From positions 18,504,759 to 18,568,758 of the forward strand of contig CM047428.1 in assembly GCA_026168455.1 (NCBI GenBank): 64,000 nucleotides of DNA. The letters run 5' to 3'. Origin of the DNA: Theocolax elegans (taxonomy: Eukaryota > Arthropoda > Insecta > Hymenoptera > Cerocephalidae). Position numbers and translations under genes: made by a program. This document shows positions 50,069-61,980 of the stretch, piece by piece; the stretch's first letter is position 1, and each line of letters starts with the position of its first letter. The notes under the pieces are model-generated. The model was not told the DNA's origin. It saw only the letters and a program-made list of their open reading frames with translations, and ran no database searches.

Positions 50069-51395
50069 GTCGTAATTATTATATTTAATTTTAGTTATTA
50101 AAAAATTGAGCAATTCATTAAACCTGTTGTCACTCCATAGTGAGTAAAAGTGTCAATTATTTGTAACTATGCAAGTGCAGAACTGTAAGCCTAATTGCCC
50201 ACTCTATAATGAGTAATCAATCCTGAATTTATGGGATTAAGGCATTAAAAATATTTCAGTACGTAACTGAATTTATAAAAAGTTTTATGATTATAAAAAA
50301 AATGATGAAAAGAAAAATGTTTAAATGATGTAATTATAAATAGCAGTACACAATTATTATTATAAATATCTTACACGCTATTAAAAAACATTTATTGGAT
50401 TAAGATATTCTATAATTTGAGTTATAGAATAGGATTTTTCACGCAAGCCCAATGATGGCTAATAACTGTTCGTAGTTATTATATTTAATTTTAGTTATTA
50501 AAAAATTGAACAATTCATTAAAATTGTTGTCACTCCATAGTGAGTAAAAGTATCAATTGCTTGTAATTGTGCAAGTGCAGAACTGTAAGCCTAATTGCCC
50601 ACTCTATAATGAGTAATCAATCCTGAATTTATCGGATTAAGGCATTAAAAATATTTCAGTACGTAACTGAATTTATAAAAAAGTTTTATGATTATAAAAA
50701 AAATGATGAAAAGGAAAATGTTTCAAATGATTTAATTATAAATAGCAGTACACAATTATTATTATAAATATCTTACACGTTATAAAAAAACATTTATTGG
50801 ATTAAGATATTCTATAATTTGAGTTATAGAATAGGATTTTTCACGCAAGCCCAATGATGGCTAATAACTGTTCATAGTTATTATATTTAATTTTAGTTAT
50901 TAAAAAATTGAACAATTCATTAAAATTGTTGTCACTCCATAGTGAGTAAGCCTAATTGCCCACTCTATAATGAGTAATCAATCCTGAATTTATGGGATTA
51001 AGGCATTAAAAATATTTCAGTACGTAACTGAATTTATAAAAAGTTTTATGATTATAAAAAAAATGATGAAAAGAAAAATGTTTTAAATGATTTAATTATA
51101 AATAGCAGTACACAATTATTATTATAAATATCTTACACGCTATTAAAAACATTTATTGGATTAAGATATTCTATAATTTGAGTTATAGAATAGGATTTTT
51201 CACGCAAGCCCAATGATGGCTAATAACTGTTCGTAATTATTATATTTAATTTTAGTTATTAAAAAATTGAACAATTCATTAAAATTGTTGTCACTCCATA
51301 GTGAGTAAAAGTATCAATTGCTTGTAACTATGCAAGTGCAGAACTGTAAGCCTAATTGCCCACTCTATAATGAGTAATCAATCCTGAATTTATCA
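50069..51395. repeat. Tandem repeat of about 400 bp, 3.4 copies
   Basis: Copies start with CGTARTTATTATATTTAATT at about 50071, 50471, 50873 (CATAG variant) and 51232. The third copy lacks about 42 bp after the GTGAGTA motif, giving a 359-bp period; the fourth stops at about 51395. Each copy holds the small stem-loop TCACT-CCAT-AGTGA and a related CACTCTATAATGAG, and the palindrome-like TTTCAGTACGTAACTGAA. No ORF. Confidence 0.95.
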
Positions 51396-51512
51396 TACAC
51401 GCTAAAAAGACATTCTCAAAGTTAGAGAAAAAAATTTTTTGGCTCTTGATCAATTAAAGAATAAATTTCAAGCTTAGGTTATGTTATCTCCACAAAATCA
51501 AATCACAGTGTT

Positions 51513-51572
51513 AGTATAACTACGCCATCTACCGACATCATTTGAATCGTACGCTAGATGGCGTAGTATACT
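51513..51572. repeat. Compact 60-bp hairpin with TAGATGGCG arms
   Basis: AGTATAACTACGCCATCTA (51513-51531) is the inverse of TAGATGGCGTAGTATACT (51555-51572) apart from one bulged A, with a 23-base loop. It could be the remnant of a small inverted-repeat element. The arm contains AGATGGCG, which resembles the core recognised by insect CTCF, in two divergent copies; that reading is speculative. Confidence 0.7.
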
Positions 51573-52528
51573 GATAATGCAACTACTAATCGACGGCAGG
51601 TCGATAATTCAGTCATAAAATTGACTTTGGAACCCCTTAATAAAAAAAAGAAAAAAAATTCAAATGTAAAATAATACAAGAAAGTTATTGCTTTTTTTAA
51701 ATTAATTTTTTTCATAACAAAAAATGTTTTTAATTCTTCTGCTTGTGAACAAAAGTGATCTCGGTTGTTATACTTGAACCCTTTCTTTTTTTTCGTTATT
51801 TTTATGCACGATTTATGCATTAAATGACAAGTACAAAAATTGAAAAAAACTTTTTGGTTCGTTTTGGAGTTAATCTAGCACAATATTTACCATACGATTC
51901 CTCTCAATATACATATTTAAGGATGAATCGAGGGAAAACCGACCTGCAGTTTTTATAATGTTTTCTCTGACCCTTCGAAGCGATCAAAAGCGGAAGATAG
52001 TCAGGAAGCAGCTGAATTCGATAAATACCACCACCACGTTTCAGTTTACCTACGACTATGCAGAGTCGATTGTTTTTATTATATTTATACTTGTAATTAT
52101 TTCACATACACTGAAAAAAATAAAGTAGAATTTGCTTGGGAGCCAAGCAATATTTACCGTGGTGACTCCGGTCATTTAGACAAAGTTATTACTCCTTTAG
52201 AAGCCACGTAGTTTCTGCTTGGGCCTATCAAGCAATACATACTTGGCATTTAGGAAGAAATAGACCTTGAATATATATGTGTATTTTAAAATTGTCAGAA
52301 AGGAAAAAGCAGGTAAACATTTCAAGATAATTGAAAGTAAAGGCATAATTATTATATGTTTAATTATTGAAATTAAATTTTCCAAGGGTATGGTCAATAA
52401 TATATACGAAAAACGTACGGTTAAAAAAGAGGTTATGTCTTGCTTGGAAGCCAAATGCGAATATACAGGAGACCCAAACAAAAACTACTTTTTATCCAAG
52501 CACAAATTACTTTTGTTACCGAAAGTAA
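51573..52528. other. Non-coding stretch
   Basis: AT-rich sequence with A and T runs. Nothing gene-like was recognised. Confidence 0.6.
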
Positions 52529-54110
52529 AAGTGTCTTCGCTGTTTCCGGCGGATTCTGCTTTATTTTTTTTTCAGTGTATATAGTCGAATATACTCTACA
52601 CCTTTATACACATTGTGTGTTTCTATATAAAATATGGTAATAAAATCTATGTAAAATAGCGGTAAGTAGAATAATATGTCATCGAATTCGCACAGGATTA
52701 GGATATTACAAGGTCCGAGAACGAACAAAGTTAAACGATTACATAGTCGAGTCTCACGCATTTGCTCAATGAGAAACTTAACACCCCACGTTTATGTATA
52801 TGAAAAAAAAAGAAGAAACCCACGATTTTATCTGAGTTGCCTAACACCTCGAAATTAAAGTCGAAAAATCAGTCCTAAACTCCAAATAACCAGTCGCGCG
52901 TTACACGTGTTCCCACCCAATTAGAGAGGCACCGTGATGACAAACCTACCGAAAAAAGAAATACAAAGACACACTCTCTCTTTCTATCTTTTTCTCTCCC
53001 TCTGTCTCTTTTTGTCTGCGCGTTATCGTTAGATGTACCGAGTATTAATAAAACTGAAACTCGAGCTTTATAGCTCGAAGAGGTCCGGAGGGCAGCAGCA
53101 TCTTTCTGTTGTTTGTCGTGTCCGTGCAATCGTCATCTAGAAAAAGACTCGTTTCCCGTTGGTGAGTATCTAACGAGTGTGTTGCATCTGATAATACTGC
53201 ACCCAAGGAGAGTATAATAGTATATATAGGTATATACCAGGTCCTCGAGGACGGTCGACTCGACGCGGGGAGAACAGAGGACCACGGAGCTTGTCCTCTC
53301 CTAGTGCATAGACAACTACGTCTCTCTTTCTCTCTTTTTACTACATCCCTTGGCCGTTTCTCCAAGGTTCACTGGCTCCCCTTTTCTTTCTCCTGTCCCT
53401 CCCGGGACGACCGGGACGACCGAGAAGAATGGACGAGGTAGATGAGCCGGAGAGTCCTTTAAACGCGCCGCGCTCACTGGTGTTTATATATATCTATATA
53501 TACATAGGATTTCCTGGTACTAATTAAAATTGACGCAATCGTTTTTGCGAATGAGTTTACTCACGTTCGATTCAACTTATTTACGATTGTTCCACGGGTC
53601 ACCGAGGGATTTCGCTCGCGGGACTTTACAACTCTCGACTGTATATACATTTACAGCCTACTAACCCGTACGGCGAGTCTTACGCGCGGAGCACGCTAAA
53701 TTCGTAAATACATCTAATGCAACCAAATTCGTGGCCGACTGTATGCGCGTGATTATATCGATTACTAGGATGTATAGAAACGCTACACATTCTAGTAAGA
53801 TGTATACAAATTCTCCATATCGTCGACCATGCACTTGAAAATCGAGACCAACGTCTTCGAAACGCGTAGTACACAAACTCCAGCAGAAAGAAATATATAC
53901 GAAAGTAAACACAAGCTGCGATTAAGTGCAGTGCATCTAATACCCGCGGTGTCGAATTGCCGAAACTCGTCGTTGTTCGCGCGCGCCCGGGCCAACATAG
54001 GTACTTTTTTTCTATCGTTCATTCAAATTATCTATATTAGTTTCCATTTATTTCTATTAATTTCTCCGACACGTAAGACTCGCCACACGGGTTATAAGGC
54101 TGTAAAATCT
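52529..54110. repeat. Block X, copy 1 (about 1.58 kb)
   Basis: Repeated at 54335-55918 in the same orientation, offset 1806-1808, with differences mostly of one base in runs. Its last 163 bp recur a third time at 56920-57082. It holds pyrimidine-rich and CpG-rich segments and a plus-strand donor-like GTTG|GTGAGT at about 53160, but no convincing exon. It is followed directly by the foldback element Y. Confidence 0.95.
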
Positions 54111-54307
54111 TTTACGCACTATGGTATATGATACGTTAGCGCGTTTAGAGGAAAAATATTATTGTGAATGGATTAGTTATGCCTTGGACGCTCGCTGCGC
54201 TCGCGACCGCGGCCCAACTACTATCCATTCACAATGATATTTTCCCTCTGATCGCATTAACGTATCATATATACCAAAGTACATAAATAACTAATATATA
54301 TATGTAC
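54111..54307. mobile_element. Foldback element Y, copy 1
   Basis: About 197 bp. Its arms at about 54121-54178 and 54216-54278 are imperfect inverted repeats: GGTATATGATACGTTA and AAATATTATTGTGAATGGAT have close inverted partners in the right arm. The loop contains GGACGCTCGCTGCGCTCGCG. The allele-like copy at 55919-55930 lacks this insert and has a 12-base ATAATATTAGGA instead, which reads as an empty or nearly empty site. No ORF; a small non-autonomous DNA element is the simplest reading. Confidence 0.7.
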
Positions 54308-54334
54308 CTTCTACTGCCTCCTACTTTTCCAGAG

Positions 54335-55918
54335 AAGTGTCTTCGCTGTTTCCGGCGGATTCTGCTTTATTTTTTTTTCAGTGTATACATAGTCGAATAT
54401 ACTCTACACCTTTAACACATTGTGTGTTTCTATATAAAATATGGTAATAAAATCTATGTAAAATAGCGGTAAGTAGAATAATATGTCATCGAATTCGCAC
54501 AGGATTAGGATATTACAAGGTCCGAGAACGAACAAAGTTAAACGATTACATAGTCGAGTCTCACGCATTTGCTCAATGAGAAACTTAACACCCACGTTTA
54601 TGTATATGAAAGAAAAAGAAGAAACCCACGATTTTATCTGAGTTGCCTAACACCTCGAAATTAAAGTCGAAAAATCAGTCCTAAACTCCAAATAACCAGT
54701 CGCGCGTTACACGTGTTCCCACCCAATTAGAGAGGCACCGTGATGACAAACCTACCGAAAAAAAGAAAATACAAAGACACACTCTCTCTTTCTATCTTTT
54801 TCTCTCCCTCTGTCTCTTTTTGTCTGCGCGTTATCGTTAGATGTACCGAGTATTAATAAAACTGAAACTCGAGCTTTATATCTCGAAGAGGTCCGGAGGG
54901 CAGCAGCATCTTTCTGTTGTTTGTCGTGTCCGTGCAATCGTCATCTAGAAAAAGACTCGTTTCCCGTTGGTGAGTATCTAACGAGTGTGTTGCATCTGAT
55001 AATACTGCACCCAAGGAGAGTATAATAGTATATATAGGTATATACCAAGTCCTCGAGGACGGTCGGACTCGACGCGGGGAGAACAGAGGACCACGGAGCT
55101 TGTCCTCTCCTAGTGCATAGACAACTACGTCTCTCTTTCTCTCTTTTTACTACATCCCTTGGCCGTTTCTCCAAGGTTCACTGGCTCCCCTTTTCTTCTC
55201 CTGTCCCTCCCGGGACGACCGGGACGACCGAGAAGAATGGACGAGGTAGATGAGCCGGAGAGTCCTTTAAACGCGCCGCGCTCACTGGTGTTTATATATA
55301 TCTATATATACATAGGATTTCCTGGTACTAATTAAAATTGACGCAATCGTTTTTGCGAATGAGTTTACTCACGTTCGATTCAACTTATTTACGATTGTTC
55401 CACGGGTCACCGAGGGATTTCGCTCGCGGGACTTTACAACTCTCGACTGTATATACATTTACAGCCTACTAACCCGTACGGCGAGTCTTACGCGCGGAGC
55501 ACGCTAAATTCGTAAATACATCTAATGCAACCAAATTCGTGGCCGACTGTATGCGCGTGATTATATCGATTACTAGGATGTATAGAAACGCTACACATTC
55601 TAGTAAGATGTATACAAATTCTCCATATCGTCGACCATGCACTTGAAAATCGAGACCAACGTCTTCGAAACGCGTAGTACACAAACTCCAGCAGAAAGAA
55701 ATATATACGAAAGTAAACACAAGCTGCGATTAAGTGCAGTGCATCTAATACCCGCGGTGTCGAATTGCCGAAACTCGTCGTTGTTCGCGCGCGCCCGGGC
55801 CAACATAGGTACTTTTTTTCTATCGTTCATTCAAATTATCTATATTAGTTTCCATTTATTTCTATTAATTTCTCCGACACGTAAGACTCGCCACACGGGT
55901 TATAAGGCTGTAAAATCT
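54335..55918. repeat. Block X, copy 2
   Basis: The second copy of 52529-54110. Here X runs directly into block Z without element Y. At its left edge the preceding 27 bases (54308 onward) equal the start of block Z (CTTCTACTGCCTCC), so the join between Z's first bases and X falls at a short AGAA(G/C)TGT match. Confidence 0.95.
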
Positions 55919-55930
55919 ATAATATTAGGA

Positions 55931-56918
55931 CTTCTACTGCCTCCTACTTTTCCAGAGAACTGTATATATACGCGTTGCCTCGGCGAATCAATCGTTCTAC
56001 TTGGAGATTGCGTTTTAAATTTTTACTATCGTTACTTTCTTTTCCTTAAAGGTTAAATCTTAAGTATATACAACTATCCATATCGGTGCTTCAGAATTAA
56101 TCCGTGAACCTGGATTTTTCATTTATTTACGTACCAGTCGGATAATATAATATGGATTTAACCCTCAACTCTGTCTGCAAGAACGTCTAATCTGATTCAC
56201 GAAATTTATGTTTACCTTTGACTGAATGAAAATAAACCATAGCTTCAAATTGTTGGTATATCAAGAGCTACACGTCTTTATATAGATGTCTGTAGTTTTT
56301 CCATAATTTCCTTATTAACGATAGGTGCGTTAGTACACAACACCAGAAAACGAATACGGAACGAATGATTGATCGATCGAATAAATAAATATATAGACAC
56401 GTGCATTATATGAAATAAACGTTCTATATTACGATCCAAATGTGTATAGTAAACAAAAAATTAGATATATACACGATGATCGCGTTGATAATAGAAGTAA
56501 AGTAAAATATATGTATATATAAAATAAGAAAAAACCGTAATTTTTTAAATAACGTACATAAAAATGTATGTATACTTAGTTATTTTGTATGCAAGATAAT
56601 CATTTGAAAATTCTCCAATTATAAGTAGCCAACACATTCTTCAAGATTCGCGTTTCGCATAGCGATCCTAATGTATTCTTAATGTATAAGAAAAAGTAGA
56701 GGCATATACCGCTCATTGCCGTTTTACGGTTGTAAAGCCTAAGATATAAATATTTTTCTTTCCGCGTTATTACTCGTTATTGCTAAGCGCGTGCGCAACT
56801 CGCGGTTTACTTGCACTCAATGGGAAATGACAAAACCCATTTTTCACTTTGCTAGCGTTTGGCGTCAAGAGATCTCGGGTTAGAAAATAAAGATCGATAT
56901 CAATATTTCCAAGTGTAA
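55931..56918. repeat. Block Z, copy 1 (about 0.99 kb)
   Basis: Starts CTTCTACTGCCTCCTACTTT and ends at AAGTGTAACGGT, repeated at 57277-58253. Single-copy-like AT-rich sequence with no coding potential recognised. Confidence 0.95.
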
Positions 56919-57082
56919 CGGTGTCGAATTGCCGAAACTCGTCGTTGTTCGCGCGCGCCCGGGCCAACATAGGTACTTTTTTTCTATCGTTCATTCAAAT
57001 TATCTATATTAGTTTCCATTTATTTCTATTAATTTCTCCGACACGTAAGACTCGCCACACGGGTTATAAGGCTGTAAAATCT
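56919..57082. repeat. Block X tail, third copy
   Basis: Repeats the final 163 bp of block X (53947-54110), beginning CGGTGTCGAATTGCCG. The join with Z copy 1 falls on a shared CGGT-TCGA word. Confidence 0.9.
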
Positions 57083-57276
57083 TTTACGCACTATGGTATA
57101 TGATACGTTAGCGCGTTTAGAGGAAAAATATTATTGTGAATGGATTAGTTATGCCTTGGACGCTCGCTGCGCTCGCGACCGCGGCCCAACTACTATCCAT
57201 TCACAATGATATTTTCCCTCTGATCGCATTAACGTATCATATATACCAAAGTACATAAATAAATATATATATGTAC
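57083..57276. mobile_element. Foldback element Y, copy 2
   Basis: Essentially the same as 54111-54307, shorter by three bases in the final AT-rich stretch. Here it is followed by the full block Z, giving the order x-Y-Z. Confidence 0.7.
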
Positions 57277-58253
57277 CTTCTACTGCCTCCTACTTTTCCA
57301 GAGAACTGTATATATACGCGTTGCCTCGGCGAACAATCGTTCTACTTGGAGATTGCGTTTTAAATTTTTTACCATCGTTACTTTCTTTTTCCTTAAGGTT
57401 AAATCTTAAGTACTCCATATCGGTGCTTGAGAATTAATCCGTGAACCTGGATTTTCATTATTTACGTACCAGTCGGATAATATAATATGGATTTAACCCT
57501 CACTCCGTCTGCAAGAACGTCTAATCTGATTCACGAATTTATATTTACCTTTGACTGAATGAAATAAACCATAGCTTCAAATTGTTGGTATATCAAGAGT
57601 ACACGTCTTTATATAGATGTCTGTAGTTTTTCCATAATTTCCTTATTAACGATAGGTGCGTTAGTACACAACACCAGAAAACGAATACGGAACGAATGAT
57701 TGATCGATCGAATAAATAAATATATAGACACGTGCATTATATGAAATAAACGTTCTATATTACGATCCAAATGTGTATAGTAAACAAAAAATTAGATATA
57801 TACACGATGATCGCGTTGATAATAGAAGTAAAGTAAAATATATGTATATATAAAATAAGAAAAAACCGTAATTTTTTAAATAACGTACATAAAAATGTAT
57901 GTAATACTTAGTTATTTTGTATGCAAGATAATCATTTGAAAATTCTCCAATTATAAGTAGCCAACACATTCTTCAAGATTCGCGTTTCGCATAGCGATCC
58001 TAATGTATTCTTAATGTATAAGAAAAAGTAGAGGCATATACCGCTCATTGCCGTTTTACGGTTGTAAAGCCTAAGATATAAATATTTTTCTTTCCGCGTT
58101 ATTACTCGTTACTGCTAAGCGCGTGCGCAACTCGCGGTTTACTTGCACTCAATGGGAAATGACAAAACCCATTTTTCACTTTGCTAGCGTTTGGCGTCAA
58201 GAGATCTCGGGTTAGAAAATAAAGATCGATATCAATATTTCCAAGTGTAACGG
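57277..58253. repeat. Block Z, copy 2
   Basis: Near-identical to 55931-56918, with small indels (for example GAATCAATCG versus GAACAATCG near the start). It ends at AAGTGTAACGGTATCGAT and then runs into unique sequence. Confidence 0.95.
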
Positions 58254-61200
58254 TATCGATTCAATGACCGAATCGAACGATACGATTCCCTAAACAACAT
58301 ATATTTTTCTTTTTTTTTTTAACCGTCGGTGAAATTACCTTTTCTTTTAATCATTCGCTCTTTTTTTTTTACAACACTCGATCGAATTTTTTGATAAAAA
58401 TAATCTCTCTTTCTCTGAGCATACGGTAAAAAGCAATTAAACCGAGGGAAATCTGTAATAATGGTCTTGAACTGAATTACTTGTTAAATAAACGTATATA
58501 TCATTAAATTTTTTTTAATATCCTAGTGGTCTACATTTTCTTTAACATTTAAGTATTTAATCCATTAATTAAATTAAATTTATATTCTAGAGTTAAATAA
58601 AGATTAGCGTGCAACTAGTTGGTTGTACAGAAAAATCTTATATATATATTTTATCGTTACGTATACGCTCATTCGAAGTTTTTTTTTTAATTAGTTGAAT
58701 ACAGTTTTATTTGAACTAATGAAAAACTATTTTAATTGAACTATACCTGTGTACATTTTTCTCCCATCGTCTCACCATTATTTGCTTTACCGATTTTACA
58801 TTGCCCTGCCCCAAGGTTTACTTAATAATATAAATTTCGACCAAAAATGTAATTAAATTAAAGTTATATTAATAAAGTTCCGATACGCATAACCTTTCTA
58901 CCATATTCTCACGTACCGATTACTTGTTCTATACGTTTAACCGTATTATAATTAGATCCGCATAATTTAACAATTTATATTTTACTTTAGATTTTAACGT
59001 ATATTATTTTTTATAAATTGTGATTAACATAAAAATATCTATGAATCATCATCGTGTAATATAATTAATTAGTTTTTCGCCAGTAACTTCTTAATTATTA
59101 CTTGTATATAATGATTTACGAATTAATGAATTTTAATTATTATGTTGCTTTGCCTCAGATACTATCGTTATATACACGTTGTAGCAAAAAGGGGATTTCT
59201 ATAATAAGACGATATAAAATTTCTTTTCAAAATTATAAATTAAATATGTTTTAATAACATCGTAAAGAATTTTTTTATATATACGACGATTATTACAGTT
59301 TTATTTGGAAAATCGTTTAAAATTTTATAAAAAAAAAAGTATACTTCCACGGTTTGATAAATTTTTTTTGTCAAGTATAGCGCATAGTTTTAAGGACGAC
59401 GTAAATATCAGTCAGGTAAATTCTAACTGGTCAAAGAGAACGATAAAATGCAAAGTTAAAAAAAGAGAGAGATAAAATGTATGCAATTCGCAGGTACATC
59501 CCATTCCTCGCAAGAAAATCCGCGCTTTCGGTGTCTCGTGTTATCGAAATCCGAGATCGTCACGCGCCACCGAAGAGAAAACGATCGAAGAGCCTCGCGT
59601 AACAGGTGTTGGACGCGTTGCTTGCGCATCGGGTGGCTACGTTCACGTATATATATATATATACACATACATACAGATAGAAGAAGAAAATGCGCACAAG
59701 CGACGTACCGTTTTGCAGGTGAAGAGAGGAAAAAGACGAGGAAGAGAGGTATCAGCTTCGCAAAGAAAACGATGCAGGTGCGATTGGAAGGAAAGCTGCA
59801 GATGCTGATGGTGTGTATGGAAACTTCCGAGAGGTGGAAACATTTGGTACTAAGACTGATTCGAGATTAGATAAGGTATTGAAATTCTGATATTTAGAAA
59901 CATTTTGCAGGTACTTTTTTGTATAGGTACATAATTGGAGATGAGTGAGATGCAAATATAACTCGGTTCGACTCGCAATTTTCTCGTCTGTTATTTGATG
60001 TAACTTATAACTAAATACAGTTTTTGCAATGAAAAAAAAAATAAGATTAGTATATTTAAACGGGCCGATTATCACGTAGAAAATATAGAACTACATAGTT
60101 GATTAAGTAAAATTTATTATATTCTTATATATATACACTGAAGAAGAACCCTTGTGGAATACAAAACGGAAACCACAGCGGTCTAAGTCCGTTTTCTTTT
60201 ACCACTCTGTGGTTTATCGAAAGATGCCTATAATTTTTGGTCACTTTTGTGGGGGCTTTTTTCCTTTCAGCTCTATCTCAGAAGCGGATGAATTTAATTG
60301 AGTGTAATTAATTGACTCACTACGCTGTGATGTATCGAAGAAACGATAATGTGAAAATGCGGTTGACTATAAATTCTTATTTTACTTTCGTAGTTATTAT
60401 AAAAATCTCCGAGTGCAAATGTAACAGGTATTTAAATAATTCAAACGATTGTGAAAAACTAAACATTTCTCTATATGTTAAATGTACGTACGTATAATAA
60501 ATGATTATCCTAAAAATATTAAATAATTTTATAGTTTACACGCATCTAATGATTCGAAATGTGTATTCTTACATTAGTTATAATTAAAGTTATGTAGACG
60601 ATGTTAGATACACGGTTTTATTACTGCAATATTAGGAATTTTTATTAACTTCAGACTCGTTGTAAATAGAAGTAAGGTGAGAAATGTTAAAGAATATAAT
60701 ACATTGTCTTGTATCTTCAATAATCATACACGACGAAAATAAGACTATAGAATATTACCCAACAAAGACATAAGAAAATTTTTCAATATTGTTTGGAAAA
60801 TTTACATGCAATACTCATTGTACCTCCAGTGAAATATAATCATTCTATGAGAATGTTTCTCATAATACTTATATATACTACTATATATGAACGCACACCA
60901 AACTGCATAAAACACGATATGAAGTTATACGCACCTTATAAGATTTTATTTTACGACAAACTTCTTCCTGTTTGAAGATAATGTTTTAAAATATAATTAA
61001 CCTCCGCCATCAAAGTTATTTATTTACGCCTAATTAACCTAATAGGATATGAGTAAATATCTATGTATATATACATATACGATAAAACTACAAGAGAAAC
61101 AACAAGCTACATAAAAATTACTTGATTAATTTAAAGTTTAATATTATACACTCGCATTAACTTAGTTATCATTATTACTCGTTTTTTTTTAATATAAATT

Positions 61201-61338
61201 ACATCAGAGAAAACTGACCAATTATTATTAGTAGTTGCAGCTTTTTTCATATACAAGTTTTACTCATACCCCTTTGTTCAACATTACCACATGGATGTAA
61301 AAGAATATTTCATAATTTATGTAGTTCAAGAAAAGTAG
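58254..61338. other. Non-coding stretch
   Basis: No gene recognised. Minus-strand ACACAG|GTATAG at about 58746 and plus-strand GCAG|GT words at about 59492, 59719 and 59911 are isolated splice-like motifs. The 129-residue ORF at 59481-59870 contains an AT-run translation and no motif I recognise. A small region at 60137-60220 has inverted words and a CTGAAGA core, discussed in the findings. Confidence 0.6.
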
Positions 61339-61509
61339 CTAATAAATAAATGATATTAGACTCGAACTTTTATTTGATATAATATAAAATGTAGAATTTG
61401 AATAGTAAAATACGTATTGCATATCGGAGGGTTTCACTTCGATCCAAATGGGTAATCCGTATATTTCGCACGTTTCAATAGTACAATCGTAGGCCATAAC
61501 TTTATCGAC
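61339..61509 (-). CDS. Candidate coding exon, function unknown
   Basis: On the minus strand an acceptor-like GTCAATTTCAG ends at 61510, followed by an open frame of 56 codons ending in TAG at 61339-61341. The first 30 or so codons are of balanced composition, with two cysteines in DCTIETCEIYG and then LPIWIEVKP, unlike the low-complexity translations elsewhere. The end of the frame becomes AT-rich (FYIISNKSSS), so a donor inside it is possible, for example AC|GTATTT at about 61408. Upstream on the same strand the frame runs into a GA/CT-rich translation that I do not believe. I recognise no family, and no neighbouring exon was found. Confidence 0.3.
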   Translation of the reverse strand, partial: VDKVMAYDCTIETCEIYGLPIWIEVKPSDMQYVFYYSNSTFYIISNKSSSLISFIY

Positions 61510-61945
61510 CTGAAATTGACGTATTATAAATTTAACGATCGCTAGGTGTAGAGTACATGTATATATGTATATAGAGTGAGAGAGCGTAAAGAGATCGAGT
61601 GATCGAGCTGCGGGTAAAGCTATGTGTATAAAAAGTAAACCTCGAGCAACATCTAACAAGAAAACAAAGGGTACCCTAAAAAAGACAAAAGGATGTCGGA
61701 GGGACATAACTGACTGGAGGCGCGCAGAGAAAGAGAGAGAGAGAGAGAAGGCTGCAAAAGAGAGCATAAATACACATGGAAATGGAAATGCCTCCATCGG
61801 GAACCCAGCCGACGAGTCCACAGGAGACACGGCTGGCCGCCTGTCGCTTCGCTCTGCCGCTTTTCTCCCACCTCTATATTTCTCCTTCTCTCTTTCTCTC
61901 TCGCTTTAGGTAGAATCGCCCTTGGTCCCTCGGACCTTCGTTCCT

Positions 61946-61980
<35 letters not shown>

